Shown here: positions 16,215 through 24,190 of the stretch, piece by piece | Layout of the letters: every line of letters starts with the position of its first letter | How positions within the stretch are numbered: the stretch's first letter is position 1 | Source: an uncultured Collinsella sp. | GTDB lineage: Bacteria; Actinomycetota; Coriobacteriia; Coriobacteriales; Coriobacteriaceae | Length of the DNA stretch: 44,993 nucleotides | Direction of reading: 5' to 3' | Assembly (NCBI GenBank): GCA_900545665.1 | Contig: UQZU01000014.1 | Coordinates: 1-44,993, forward strand | Translations under genes and position numbers: made by a program | The notes under the pieces: model-generated | Databases searched by the model: none | Seen by the model: the letters and a program-made list of their open reading frames with translations, nothing else | What the model was told of the DNA's origin: nothing

Positions 16215-16979
16215 CTAGCAGATGACCCGCGTGTGCTCCTCGATGGCAGTGCGGTCCTCGGCGGCGATACCCGGCTCGCACACCACGGCGTCCAGGCTGT
16301 CCAGGCGGCAGAAGGTGTAGAAGTCGCGCTTGCCGATCTTGCTGGAGTCGGCGATCAGATAGCGCGAGTCGGCCTTGCTAAAGGCGAGCTGCTGGATGCG
16401 GCCCTCTTCCATGTTGGACGTAGATACGTCACCGTCCAAGATGCCGTTGGCGCCGATAAACGCCGCATCGATGCCCAGCGCACGCAGGGTATCCTCAGCC
16501 GTTGGCCCCACAAAAGCGGCTGTGCGGCGACGGTACATACCGCCCACGAGGCACAGGTCGCAGTCTTCGCGCGCCTCGAGCAGGTTAAACACCGAAAGCG
16601 AATTGGTCACGATGCGCAGGCGAAATGCCGGCAGCATCGAAGCCATCTGCTCAACCGTGGTGCCTGTACCCAAAAAGATGGTCGAGCCCTCCTCGATAAG
16701 CTCCACGGCGCGGCGCGCGATCTGCAGCTTTTCCTCGGCATGCTTAGTGCGCTTTTCGCTGTGCGAATACTCGTGGCGCAACATAGCGTGGGGACGACCC
16801 TGCGCACTACGGGCGCCGCCGTGCACGCGCTCGATCTCGCCCAGGCTCGCAAGTTCCTCAAGGTCGCGGCGGATCGTCATATCCGAGACGCCCAGTGCAT
16901 CCGAAATCTCCTTGACCGAGACCGTGCCCTGCTCTTCGAGCAGCTGACGAACCCTATCCTGTCGCTCTGCCTTAATCAC
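16215..16979 (-). CDS. DeoR-family sugar-phosphate regulator
   Basis: This 254-residue repressor has an N-terminal winged HTH (RQDRVRQLLEEQGTVSVKEISDALGVSDMTIRRDLEEL, about residues 6-43), the family signature region ending VHGGA, and a DeoRC sugar-phosphate-sensing domain (FLGTGTTVEQMA, VTNSLSV, DAAFIGANGI). The family usually responds to phosphorylated sugars such as tagatose 6-P or fructose 1-P. It is divergent from galM across 206 bp, so galM is the nearest likely target; the lac and amino-sugar operons are also candidates. Confidence 0.9.
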   Translation of the reverse strand: MIKAERQDRVRQLLEEQGTVSVKEISDALGVSDMTIRRDLEELASLGEIERVHGGARSAQGRPHAMLRHEYSHSEKRTKHAEEKLQIARRAVELIEEGSTIFLGTGTTVEQMASMLPAFRLRIVTNSLSVFNLLEAREDCDLCLVGGMYRRRTAAFVGPTAEDTLRALGIDAAFIGANGILDGDVSTSNMEEGRIQQLAFSKADSRYLIADSSKIGKRDFYTFCRLDSLDAVVCEPGIAAEDRTAIEEHTRVIC

Positions 16980-17185
16980 GATGAATCCTCGCCGTTCTTT
17001 GCGCGCATATCATTCAAACAGTAACGAACAAATTGTATCAGACTCGTGCGCGTCAAAAATGAATGCCCGCACAGCTCCAATCATCACTTTTTTGAGAAAA
17101 ATACCCCCTGCTTTAGTGGGGTGTAGTGATAATCTCGCCTGTTCGCGCTACAGTTTGTCGGAAATACCTCGATGTTAGGAACCAA

Positions 17186-18238
17186 ATGATCACTTCCGAG
17201 CTTTTCGGCACCGCGCCGTGCGGTACCCCCGTTCATCGTTACACCCTCAACAGGCCCGAGATCTGCGTTCGCATTATGGACTATGGCGCCACCGTGCTGG
17301 GTATCGATGTGCCCGACATTCCCGGCAACGTGCGCGATGTGGTGCTGGGCTTCGATAAGCTCGAGGATTACTTTGACAACCCCGCCTGCTTTGGCGCGAC
17401 CATCGGCCCCGTGGCCAACCGCATCGCGGGCGCCACGATTACCATCGACGGCACGGACTGGCATATGCCCGCCAACGAGGGCGCCAACAACCTGCACAGC
17501 GATCTTGAGCACGGTCTGCATAAACGCGTGTGGGACGTTGAGCTCGACGAGGCCCATAACGCCGTGCGCATGACCACCTCGCTTGAGGATGGCGAACTGG
17601 GCCTTCCCGGCAACCGCACCTTTACGGCCGTGTTTACCGTTACACGCACCGGCGTCTTTCGCATCGAGTATGGCTGCGAGAGCGACCGCGCCACCTACGT
17701 GTCCATGACCAACCACACGTACTTTAACCTTGCCGGTCATAACGCCGGCATGGACTGTGAGCACTTCTTTGTTGCTAACGCTGCTCACTACCTGCCCATT
17801 AACGAGCAGAACATCCCCACCGGCGAGATTGCTCCGGTCGAGGGAACACCGTTTGACTTCCGCGAGCTGCGCCCCGTCGCACCCGGCATGGAGGCCGACG
17901 ACCCGCAGATTAAGCAAGCCCGTGGCTACGATCACTGCCTGTGCATCGATGGCTATCAGTACGGGCGCAACCTGCGTCGCGCTCTGCATGTTGAGGAGAT
18001 GTGGACCGGCCGTGAGCTGGACTACTACACCACCGCCCCGGGCGTGCAGCTCTACACCGGCAACTGGCTGGGCGACGAGCACGCCAAGGACGATGCTAAC
18101 TATGGCTGGGGCGCCGGCTTTGCCCTCGAGGCCGAGATGTACCCCGACACGCCGCACCAGCCGCTGTTCCCGCAGGGCATTGTGGGCCCGGGTCACCCCT
18201 ACAGCAATGTGATCGAGTACCACTTTATGAGGCACTAA
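17186..18238 (+). CDS. galM: Aldose 1-epimerase (galactose mutarotase)
   Basis: This cytoplasmic enzyme of about 350 residues interconverts alpha and beta anomers of galactose or glucose. Catalytic His104 (NNLHS), His177 (TNHTYFNLAG) and Glu315 (FALEAE) match the GalM family. TTAGGA lies 5 nt before ATG 17186, so the 20-residue upstream extension from 17126 is rejected. It is divergent from the DeoR-type regulator and is followed by its own terminator. It fits the use of free galactose or glucose released by the LacG and GH35 enzymes. Confidence 0.92.
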   Translation: MITSELFGTAPCGTPVHRYTLNRPEICVRIMDYGATVLGIDVPDIPGNVRDVVLGFDKLEDYFDNPACFGATIGPVANRIAGATITIDGTDWHMPANEGANNLHSDLEHGLHKRVWDVELDEAHNAVRMTTSLEDGELGLPGNRTFTAVFTVTRTGVFRIEYGCESDRATYVSMTNHTYFNLAGHNAGMDCEHFFVANAAHYLPINEQNIPTGEIAPVEGTPFDFRELRPVAPGMEADDPQIKQARGYDHCLCIDGYQYGRNLRRALHVEEMWTGRELDYYTTAPGVQLYTGNWLGDEHAKDDANYGWGAGFALEAEMYPDTPHQPLFPQGIVGPGHPYSNVIEYHFMRH

Positions 18239-18266
18239 GCCCACAACGCGACATATCACACAGCAT

Positions 18267-18301
18267 CGCCCGCCGGCACCACCGCCGACGGGCGTTTTTT
18301 C
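18267..18301 (+). terminator. galM terminator
   Basis: CGCCCGCCGGC pairs with GCCGACGGGCG (one mismatch) and is followed by TTTTTT. Confidence 0.9.
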
Positions 18302-18345
18302 ATCTTTTGGGCTCATTTTCGCTGTGACTGTATGAGTGACATATC

Positions 18346-18497
18346 AAAACTATGCCCATTTACTACGTTTAGCCCGGGATGCTCGACTATGCACCGGTTT
18401 TTGTTAAATTCGCAAGCCGTCTACCTGCGGTTTTGTTTTTCTCAAATTCGGCATGCTCGGCGATAGGCGATCAAACGTAGTAAATGGGCATAGTTTT
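18346..18497. repeat. MITE-like element with perfect 25-bp terminal inverted repeats
   Basis: Bases 18346-18370 are the exact reverse complement of 18473-18497 (outer ends AAAACTATGCCC...). The 102-bp interior has two direct half-copies of a CGGTTTTTGTTAAATTCG-like motif and no reading frame. TGACA lies just outside both ends (18337-18341 and 18498-18502), offset by 4 bp on the left. It fills most of the gap between galM and the orphan EIIB gene. Confidence 0.65.
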
Positions 18498-18564
18498 TGA
18501 CAGGCGGCATCGCGCGAGTCCCTCGCAAGGGCAAAATGATCCGTTTCCCTCCGTCCCCAAGGGA

Positions 18565-19047
18565 TCAGTTGAACAGATTGCCGATGGGTTCGGGAGCGGA
18601 ACTGGGGAGATAGCGGATTTCTAGTTCAATGCCGAGCTTTTGCAGCTCTCTCAGAGCAGCGACGTCTGCATCGTCTATGGCGACTGCGGGCGTTGCGGGA
18701 CGCTTGCCCTCCCCTGTCTGCATATGGCCAATGCTGATCTTGGTTATTGGCACACCGCCCTTAACCAGCGCGAGTGCATCGGAGGGTGAGGCCACCATGA
18801 TCAGAATCAACTGGCGCGGCGTTGCGGTATGAATGATGTCGACGGTCTTTTGCACCGAGAAGAATCGCGTCCAGACGCCATCGGGTGCCGCCACTCTCAT
18901 GGGTGCCCATTGACGCGAATCCGCCACGATCTCATCGTTGACGATTAGGACAAGGTTGGAACCCACGGCCTCGTTCCACAGCGCAACATCTTGCCCGTAA
19001 ATGAAACGGTCATCGATACGCGTGAGAAGGATATTGGGTTGAGCCAT
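18565..19047 (-). CDS. Orphan PTS mannose-family EIIB-like protein lacking the active-site His
   Basis: This 160-residue protein has the EIIB (sorbose/mannose subfamily) fold throughout: LTRIDDRFIYGQDVALW, LIVNDEIVADS, LILIMVASPSDALALVKGGV, KISIGHMQ. The family motif is R-x-D-x-R-x-I-H-G-Q with a phosphorylated His. Here residue 17 is Tyr (codon 18997-18999), so normal phosphotransfer is not expected. The intact EIIB at 29423 has HGQ. No EIIC, EIID or EIIA adjoins it. I chose ATG 19047, where homology begins; the longer frame to 19338 runs antisense through tRNA-Thr. It may be a decaying gene or a PTS-derived sensor. Confidence 0.85.
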   Translation of the reverse strand: MAQPNILLTRIDDRFIYGQDVALWNEAVGSNLVLIVNDEIVADSRQWAPMRVAAPDGVWTRFFSVQKTVDIIHTATPRQLILIMVASPSDALALVKGGVPITKISIGHMQTGEGKRPATPAVAIDDADVAALRELQKLGIELEIRYLPSSAPEPIGNLFN

Positions 19048-19186
19048 GGCTGCCCCATTCTGTTTGAAACCCATACGAGAGGGACGTCGGCCACCAACTC
19101 GACAGCAGGTCAAGCACCAAATGGGCACCGCGGACATCACGCCTCTAATATTAGTGCATTTAAAGTGAGAAAAGCCGTCAGAACAC

Positions 19187-19215
19187 TTGCGCGGATTTGC
19201 GATGTCCCGTATCAT
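19187..19215 (+). promoter_or_regulatory. Promoter of tRNA-Thr
   Basis: TTGCGC (19187-19192) and TATCAT (19210-19215) are separated by 17 bp. The predicted start is about 35 nt before the tRNA. Confidence 0.6.
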
Positions 19216-19254
19216 AGACAGCCGTTGACGCCTCAGTTGCGTCACCACATGGCC

Positions 19255-19330
19255 GCCAGCGTAGCTCAGTTGGTAGAGCACCGCTCTCGTAAAGCGGGGG
19301 TCACCGGTTCGAGCCCGGTCGCTGGCTCCA
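19255..19330 (+). tRNA. tRNA-Thr (anticodon CGT)
   Basis: The acceptor stem GCCAGCG pairs with CGCTGGC. The D loop has AGCTCAGTTGGTAGAGCA, the anticodon loop is CTCGTAA with CGT, and the T loop is GGTTCGAGCC. CCA is encoded at 19328-19330. Confidence 0.97.
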
Positions 19331-19341
19331 TTGCACAAGAT

Positions 19342-19364
19342 AGCCGCCTTCGGGCGGCTTTTTT
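19342..19364 (+). terminator. tRNA-Thr terminator
   Basis: AGCCGCC-TTCG-GGCGGCT followed by TTTTT. Confidence 0.9.
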
Positions 19365-19439
19365 GTTACTGATTTTGAGTGCGTGTGCGCCAACCCAAGC
19401 ATCGTCACGGCTTCAGTTCCCCTATTCATAAACATAAAA

Positions 19440-19483
19440 CCCCGCCAAACGTGATTCCCCTAGGGAAAACACGCTTGGCGGGG
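19440..19483 (-). terminator. yhcH terminator, copy A
   Basis: CCCCGCCAA (19440-19448) pairs with TTGGCGGGG (19475-19483). On the minus strand GGGGTTTTATGTTT follows. The loop contains a CGTGATTCCCC / GGGAAAACACG palindrome at 19450-19473. Confidence 0.75.
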
Positions 19484-19488
19484 TCGTA

Positions 19489-19514
19489 GCGTGATTTCCC
19501 TAGGGAAATCACGC
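19489..19514. repeat. Perfect 26-bp palindrome centred on CCTAGG
   Basis: GCGTGATTTCCCT is followed directly by its reverse complement. It is near-identical to the palindrome at 19450-19473, 40 bp away. The pair recurs at 32076-32140. Confidence 0.8.
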
Positions 19515-19545
19515 CATCAGACGAGCAGCTCAGCCGAGCAGTTCG

Positions 19546-20019
19546 CTACTCCTCCCAGTAAGCGTCTGCAAGCAGCTTAAAGCAGATCTTCTTGACCGGC
19601 TGCGCGCCATCGCCCGGGAACTCGAGCGTGGGCATGTGAGGCTCGCCGGCAACGAACAGCGCGAACTTATCGTCAGCAAGATCGCCGGCGATCGAAGCGT
19701 CGGAATCGACCAGATCGTAGTCGTCCTTCTCGTCAAACTCCTGAACCAGCGTCAGGCTGCCCGTGGCAACCTTAAAGGCCTCGCGACCCTCGACGTCGAT
19801 CTGCAGATCGTGATAGCGCTGATGCGTCTCATAGTGAGCCTCGTCCTCGGGACGCGTCGTGGGAGCCATGACGTTCGCAAAGACCTTGTCGCCCAGAATC
19901 TGATGGCTGCCGACCTCGAGCTGCGCCGGGTCGTTCTCCTCGAGCCAGTCGATCAGCACGTCGAGGCCCTTGAGCATTCCGCGGTACTCCTCGATATCGC
20001 CCAATGCACCGTAAATCAT
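19546..20019 (-). CDS. YhcH/YjgK/YiaL family protein, copy A
   Basis: This 157-residue cupin-like (DUF386) protein belongs to a family linked to sialic-acid and amino-sugar catabolism; one E. coli member, NanQ, acts as a sialic-acid anomerase. Visible features are the start MIYGALGDIEEYRG, H-Q-R-Y-H-D-L-Q-I (likely metal site) and FAGEPHMP-type second metal motif (VAGEPHMPTLEF). It is identical in protein and DNA to the copy at 32172. Here it follows a nagA remnant and lacC rather than a full nagA, so its original operon has been broken. It may still be expressed from the lacX-lacC side. Confidence 0.88.
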   Translation of the reverse strand: MIYGALGDIEEYRGMLKGLDVLIDWLEENDPAQLEVGSHQILGDKVFANVMAPTTRPEDEAHYETHQRYHDLQIDVEGREAFKVATGSLTLVQEFDEKDDYDLVDSDASIAGDLADDKFALFVAGEPHMPTLEFPGDGAQPVKKICFKLLADAYWEE

Positions 20020-20054
20020 CTAAATCCCCTCTCGGATCGTTTCTTTGGCAGCTA

Positions 20055-20178
20055 CTCGGTAAACGCATTACCGACGCTGTTGCCACCCACATACGTCTCG
20101 ACCAGGGTAAGGTCGGGATTGAACACGTCAAAGTCGGCGTCGCGACCCGGCATGCTGCTGCACTTGTCGTCGACATGA
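20055..20178 (-). pseudogene. nagA 3'-end remnant
   Basis: The C-terminal ~41 residues of NagA are readable on the minus strand (MPGRDADF, LTLVETYVGG, SVGNAFTE ending at 20055). There is no upstream part: lacC begins at 20214. A 3-bp loss and substitutions appear beyond 20127, where identity with the intact nagA at 32678 ends. It is left over from the event that created the direct repeat. Confidence 0.8.
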
Positions 20179-20213
20179 ACCAGCAAGCGATGCCGGGGCC
20201 GACGCCCAGGCTT

Positions 20214-21149
20214 TTACAGCTCGGTCACGACAACGCCGTTGTAGACCTCGTCCCAACGGTCCATGACCAGATGGCCAGTCATAGGATCCATGGCATTGAG
20301 TTTGCCGCAGGTGTTGGCGGTACGCAGCACCGTCTCGTCGTCCGCGCCAGCAGCAATGGCATGCGCGAAGCCAGCGATAGTGGAGTCACCAGAGCCCGTG
20401 GCGTTAACGGCAGGGATATCGGGCGTCTTTGCGCGGAACGCACGGCCATTGTGGAAGCCAACGGAGCCGGCAGCGCCCATGGACACGACGACCCAGGGGA
20501 TATCGGAGAAGCGGGCATCAGAGGCGAGCGCGGCGCGGAGCTCGTCCACATCGTCGGTGGTAAAGCTCGTACCCAAAAGGCCGTTGATCTCGGTCAGGTT
20601 AGGCTTGACCAGCTCGGGCTTAATTTCGGACTTAAGGGCGGCCTCGAGCGAAGCACCCGAGGTATCGAGCAGCACCTTGGCGCCGGCGTTCTCGGCAATG
20701 CCCGTGATCTTGGCGTAGTAGTCCGCCTCGACGCCGCGGGGCAGCGAACCCGAGATGGTAACGACATCGGCCTTGCTCGCAAGCTCGGCGAACTTGGCGG
20801 TAAAGGCATCGAGCTCCTCGGGGGCAATTGTCGGGCCGCTCTCGAGCAGCTCGGTCTGGTTGCCGGCGTGGAGGATGTTGAGGCAAATGCGAGTCTCACC
20901 CTTGATGGGCACAAAATCATTCTTAATGCCGTTAGCGTCCATGAGCTCGGCCATGTAGGCGCCCATGTGGCCGCCGAGCAGACCGGTTGCCACAACGTCG
21001 TCGCCCAGCTGACCCAGCACACGGGCCACGTTGAGGCCCTTGCCGCCGGCGGTCTTTTCGGGCGTCACACGGTTGACGTCGTCGATAACGAGCTCATCGA
21101 GCTGATAGCGCGTATCGACAGACGGGTTCATCGTAACGGTGAGGATCAT
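20214..21149 (-). CDS. lacC: Tagatose-6-phosphate kinase (PfkB family)
   Basis: This 311-residue ribokinase-family enzyme phosphorylates tagatose 6-P to tagatose 1,6-bisphosphate. It follows Lactococcus LacC closely: MILTVTMNPSVDTRYQLDEL, KTAGGKGLNVARVL, KGETRICLNILH, SGSLPRG, and the C-terminal ATP/catalytic motif ATGSGDSTIAG with Asp255 as base, then KLNAMDPMTGH. 1-Phosphofructokinase is the main alternative. It probably joins the galactose-6-P from LacG and tagatose-6-P from AgaS. LacAB isomerase and LacD aldolase are not in the window. It lies 59 bp downstream of lacX on the same strand. Confidence 0.88.
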   Translation of the reverse strand: MILTVTMNPSVDTRYQLDELVIDDVNRVTPEKTAGGKGLNVARVLGQLGDDVVATGLLGGHMGAYMAELMDANGIKNDFVPIKGETRICLNILHAGNQTELLESGPTIAPEELDAFTAKFAELASKADVVTISGSLPRGVEADYYAKITGIAENAGAKVLLDTSGASLEAALKSEIKPELVKPNLTEINGLLGTSFTTDDVDELRAALASDARFSDIPWVVVSMGAAGSVGFHNGRAFRAKTPDIPAVNATGSGDSTIAGFAHAIAAGADDETVLRTANTCGKLNAMDPMTGHLVMDRWDEVYNGVVVTEL

Positions 21150-21208
21150 TTTTAGCTCCTTATCTCGCAGGCTCCTTGTGCCTCGCGATACGAGTCGACA
21201 AAACGGAA

Positions 21209-22090
21209 TTACAGAATCTCAATCGTGAACGAGCGAACGACGGTCTCCTTGGGCTTGGCGACAAGGCAGCCGCGCTTATGCTCAAGCACATCGTCCTCAT
21301 CGGAACAGGTCGAAAGACCGCCCCAAGGCTCAACCGCCACAAAATCGCCCTCGGGCTTGCTCCACACAATGAGATATGGGAAGCCCTCAAAGCTCAGGCG
21401 GACGCCCTTGTCCTCGCCCTTTTTGGAAAGCGTGACCTGACGGCTCTCGAGCACGTCAAAGATGGTCTCCGCAAAATCGAAGAGCTCATGTGACAGAGGC
21501 AGCGTCTTTCCCACCATGGGGTTCTTGGAGCGGTTTGCGACGTCAATCAATCCAGTCGAGGGAACGGCGGTGCAGAGCTCCGCAGCCTCGTCCTTCTCAA
21601 AGCGCAACTCGTAGTCCGTATAGGCCTCGCCCTCATCGAGCGGACACCTAAAGCCGGGATGACCGCCGATAAAGAACGGCATGCCCTCGGTTCCCTCGTT
21701 GGTGACCTCGTAGGAAACGCGCACGGTAGCGTCCTCGAGCGTATAGCGAGCGACAAGCTTAAACGGATACGGATAATCGCTCAGCAGCGCGGCGTTATTC
21801 TCCGAAGCCAGGCACATCACCAGCTCGTTTTCGCCTTGGCTCAGCAGCTTCCACTCCTGTTTGCGCGCAAACCCGTGGCGAGCGAGCTTTACATGATGCC
21901 CGGCAAACGTCATGGCGCTGTTGTCGCGCAAGCCTCCGCAAATCGGGAAGCAAATCGGTGCTTGGCCGGACCACACGGCGGGATCGCCCTGCCACAAGTA
22001 CTCGCGACCTCCAGCCTCAATCGAGGTAAACGAACCACCAGCCGTGGACACCTTAATAGAAATCGAATCGTTGGAGAGAGCGTATTCCAT
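21209..22090 (-). CDS. LacX-like aldose 1-epimerase family protein
   Basis: This 293-residue beta-sandwich protein of the GalM/LacX superfamily has GQAPICFPICGGLRDN, ARHGFARKQEW, FFIGGHPGFRCPLDEGE (with the conserved His) and PYLIVWSKPEGDFVAVEPWGG (with the conserved Glu). LacX proteins are found in lac operons and probably mutarotate a sugar or sugar phosphate. It is first in a lacX-lacC pair. It is divergent from the flavodoxin-like gene; its 5' region is only about 155 bp. Confidence 0.88.
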   Translation of the reverse strand: MEYALSNDSISIKVSTAGGSFTSIEAGGREYLWQGDPAVWSGQAPICFPICGGLRDNSAMTFAGHHVKLARHGFARKQEWKLLSQGENELVMCLASENNAALLSDYPYPFKLVARYTLEDATVRVSYEVTNEGTEGMPFFIGGHPGFRCPLDEGEAYTDYELRFEKDEAAELCTAVPSTGLIDVANRSKNPMVGKTLPLSHELFDFAETIFDVLESRQVTLSKKGEDKGVRLSFEGFPYLIVWSKPEGDFVAVEPWGGLSTCSDEDDVLEHKRGCLVAKPKETVVRSFTIEIL

Positions 22091-22245
22091 TGCCCATCCT
22101 TTCGAACAACTGCTTTTGCTCGCAAGTACCTGTCTCGGCCCTGACCAAAGGACAAACCCGCACGTTCACCGATGCATCCGGTATCCCAGGCATGCAACGG
22201 GGCACCATACAGACATTGATGCAATTACAGCTGAAAGGCCTTCTT

Positions 22246-22830
22246 ATGCGAACCATCATCCTCTATGCCTCGCGCCACCACGGCAATACGAAAAAGCTCG
22301 TGGACGCCATCGTCGAGGCGCACCCCGAAATCGACACCCTCGACGTCAAGGCGCTTGGCAAAAACGAGTACCCCGACCTGCACGAATACCATCTGATTGG
22401 CGTCGCCACGGGCATCTATTACTCCGAGATCGACAAGGACATGACACGCGTGCTCACGAACGTGCTGCAGCCGCAGAACAAGGTGTTTGGCCTTATGACC
22501 TACGGTGGCAAAAACAAGTGGTACGGCAAGGATATCGATGGTATCTGCCGCATGAGGCAGGCCATCTTTATGGAGGTCTACGGCTGCCCCGGCTTTGATA
22601 CGTGGGGGCCGTTCAAACTCACCGGCGGTGTCCAAAAGGGACACCCGACCGCTGAAGAAATTAAGGGCGCCGTCGACTTCTTCGACAAGATTGAAGACGA
22701 GTACGGCGACATCATCGTCGAAGAGCATGCCAAGCGCGAGAAGCGTCTAGCCTACGAGAAGGAGCATCCTGCAGGAGGCCTGGTGGCCGGCGTCAAGCGC
22801 ACGGCAAAGAAGATCGCTAACAAGCTGTAA
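22246..22830 (+). CDS. Flavodoxin family protein
   Basis: This 194-residue protein has an N-terminal flavodoxin fold. MRTIILYASRHHGNTKKLVDAI matches the FMN phosphate loop (S/T-x-x-GNT), followed by DLIGVATGIYYS-like and FGLMTYGGKNKWYGKD segments. The C-terminal ~50 residues are charged, ending in a basic helix (VKRTAKKIANKL), which may be a membrane-surface or partner contact. GAAAGG lies 7 nt before ATG 22246; the 52-residue extension from 22090 is rejected. Redox partner unknown. It looks unrelated to the sugar genes on either side. Confidence 0.85.
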   Translation: MRTIILYASRHHGNTKKLVDAIVEAHPEIDTLDVKALGKNEYPDLHEYHLIGVATGIYYSEIDKDMTRVLTNVLQPQNKVFGLMTYGGKNKWYGKDIDGICRMRQAIFMEVYGCPGFDTWGPFKLTGGVQKGHPTAEEIKGAVDFFDKIEDEYGDIIVEEHAKREKRLAYEKEHPAGGLVAGVKRTAKKIANKL

Positions 22831-22861
22831 CTGTAAAGGTGCTTTTGAGCGTTTAACCCAT

Positions 22862-22898
22862 ACGGCGGGTCCGAGCAGATTCGGGCCCGCCGTTTTTT
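22862..22898 (+). terminator. Terminator of the flavodoxin gene
   Basis: ACGGCGGGTCCGA pairs with TCGGGCCCGCCGT and is followed by TTTTTT. Confidence 0.88.
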
Positions 22899-22904
22899 CT
22901 ATCG

Positions 22905-24074
22905 TTACTCGGTAAAGGCGTTGCCGACGCTCTGGCCGCCAACATACGTCTCGACGAGGGTGAGCTCATGGTCGAACACGACAAAGTCGGCGTCGCGACC
23001 TGGCATGATGCTGCCGCACTTATCCTCGATGTGCGCAGAGCGAGCCGGCACCTCGGTTGCCATGCGAATGGCGATATCGGCGCTGGCGATGCCCCAGTCG
23101 ACGATGTTCTTGACGCCCTGGGCAAGCGTGAGCACCGAGCCGGCAATGCTCTTGCCGTCGGCGAGCCAGCACAGGTTGTCCTTCATGATGACGTCCATGC
23201 CACCACTGGTGTAGCTGCCCTCGGGCATGCCGCCGCAACCCAGGCAGTCGGTAATGAGCACCGTGTGCTGCCAGCCCTTGGCCTGCAGCAGCGCCTTGAT
23301 GGCAGCAGGGTTAACGTGCTTGCCGTCACAGATGATCTCGGCGTAGGTCTCGGGCGTGGACATGGCAGCGCCCACGACACCGGGCTCACGGTGATGCAGC
23401 CCGCGCTGGCCGTTATAGGTATGCGTAAAGCAGCTGGCACCGGCGTTGATGGCAGCGATGCACTCATCGTAGGTGGCGTCGGAGTGACCGATGCTGGTCA
23501 CCACACCCTTGGCGTTCAGAGCAGCCGCATAAGCAGCGGCACCGTCGCGCTCGGCCGCCATGGCGCTCTTGACGATGCGACCACCCGCAGCCTCCTGCCA
23601 CTGATCAAAGATCTCCTCGGAGGGATCGATAAGATAAGCGGGGTTCTGCGCGCCCACGTGCTTCATGGTAAAGAAGGGGCCCTCCAGGTAGATGCCCTGA
23701 ATGCGAGCACCGCAGAAGTCGGGGCCGCGACCCTCGTCCGCCTGAGCGATGGCGGCGCAGGCGTCCTTGATCTGCTCGACGCCATCGGTGAACGTCGTGG
23801 GCAGCCAGCTGGTGGTACCGCGACGGGCGAGCTCGGTCGAGCTGATATCGATGCCCTCGGGATCGTTATCGGTAGTTGAGTGGTTGTAGAAGCCATGGAT
23901 GTGAGTATCGACCATACCCGGTGCGATCCACGACCCCGTGTAGTCCTTAATCTCGCAAGAGGGCTCGTCGGCCTGCCAGGCGCCAAAGACGCCATCCTCG
24001 ACCATAAGATAGCCGCCCAGTTGCGGGCCTGCCGGCAAGAAGAACTTGTCAGCCTTAATTGCGTACGTGCTCAT
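22905..24074 (-). CDS. nagA: N-acetylglucosamine-6-phosphate deacetylase (second copy)
   Basis: This 389-residue amidohydrolase removes acetate from GlcNAc-6-P or GalNAc-6-P. Metal and catalytic residues are visible: DTHIHG (His58, His60), Glu131 in LEGPFF, His197 in GHSDATYDE, His218 in FTHTYNGQ, His253 in DGKHVN, and Asp276 in ITDCLG. AAGGAG lies 5 nt before ATG 24074; the GTG at 24080 is too close. It is highly similar to the paralogue at 32678 and equal in length. It is separated from upstream agaS by a terminator, so it may have a separate promoter or rely on read-through. Confidence 0.94.
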   Translation of the reverse strand: MSTYAIKADKFFLPAGPQLGGYLMVEDGVFGAWQADEPSCEIKDYTGSWIAPGMVDTHIHGFYNHSTTDNDPEGIDISSTELARRGTTSWLPTTFTDGVEQIKDACAAIAQADEGRGPDFCGARIQGIYLEGPFFTMKHVGAQNPAYLIDPSEEIFDQWQEAAGGRIVKSAMAAERDGAAAYAAALNAKGVVTSIGHSDATYDECIAAINAGASCFTHTYNGQRGLHHREPGVVGAAMSTPETYAEIICDGKHVNPAAIKALLQAKGWQHTVLITDCLGCGGMPEGSYTSGGMDVIMKDNLCWLADGKSIAGSVLTLAQGVKNIVDWGIASADIAIRMATEVPARSAHIEDKCGSIMPGRDADFVVFDHELTLVETYVGGQSVGNAFTE

Positions 24075-24130
24075 ATGCACTCCTTGCTTCTAAAGCAGTT
24101 GACTGTGGTGATGCTATACCCAGCTCAGGT

Positions 24131-24174
24131 AAAACAAAAAGCGCCCGCCCGCCGTTATGAGCGGACGGGCGCCC
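24131..24174 (-). terminator. agaS terminator
   Basis: A GCGCCCGCCCGC stem pairs with GCGGACGGGCGC on the minus strand and runs into TTTTTGTTTT (24131-24140). Confidence 0.85.
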
Positions 24175-24190
24175 TTACAGAGGGACGCGA

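Larger units (their letters stand above)
19374..20127. repeat. Direct repeat, copy A (yhcH plus nagA 3' end)
   Basis: 19385-20127 (743 bp) reads identically to 32011-32753; the match extends left to 19374 with one mismatch. The offset is exactly 12,626 bp. It spans two hairpins, all of yhcH and the last ~70 bp of nagA. Confidence 0.95.

Noticed and set aside
18565..19338. A longer orphan EIIB protein starting MCNGASDRARTGDPRF
   Set aside because: That extension is the antisense of tRNA-Thr, a common annotation error; homology begins at 19047.
20214..21149. Calling the PfkB protein 1-phosphofructokinase (FruK)
   Set aside because: No fructose PTS is nearby and the sequence follows LacC closely, although the families overlap.
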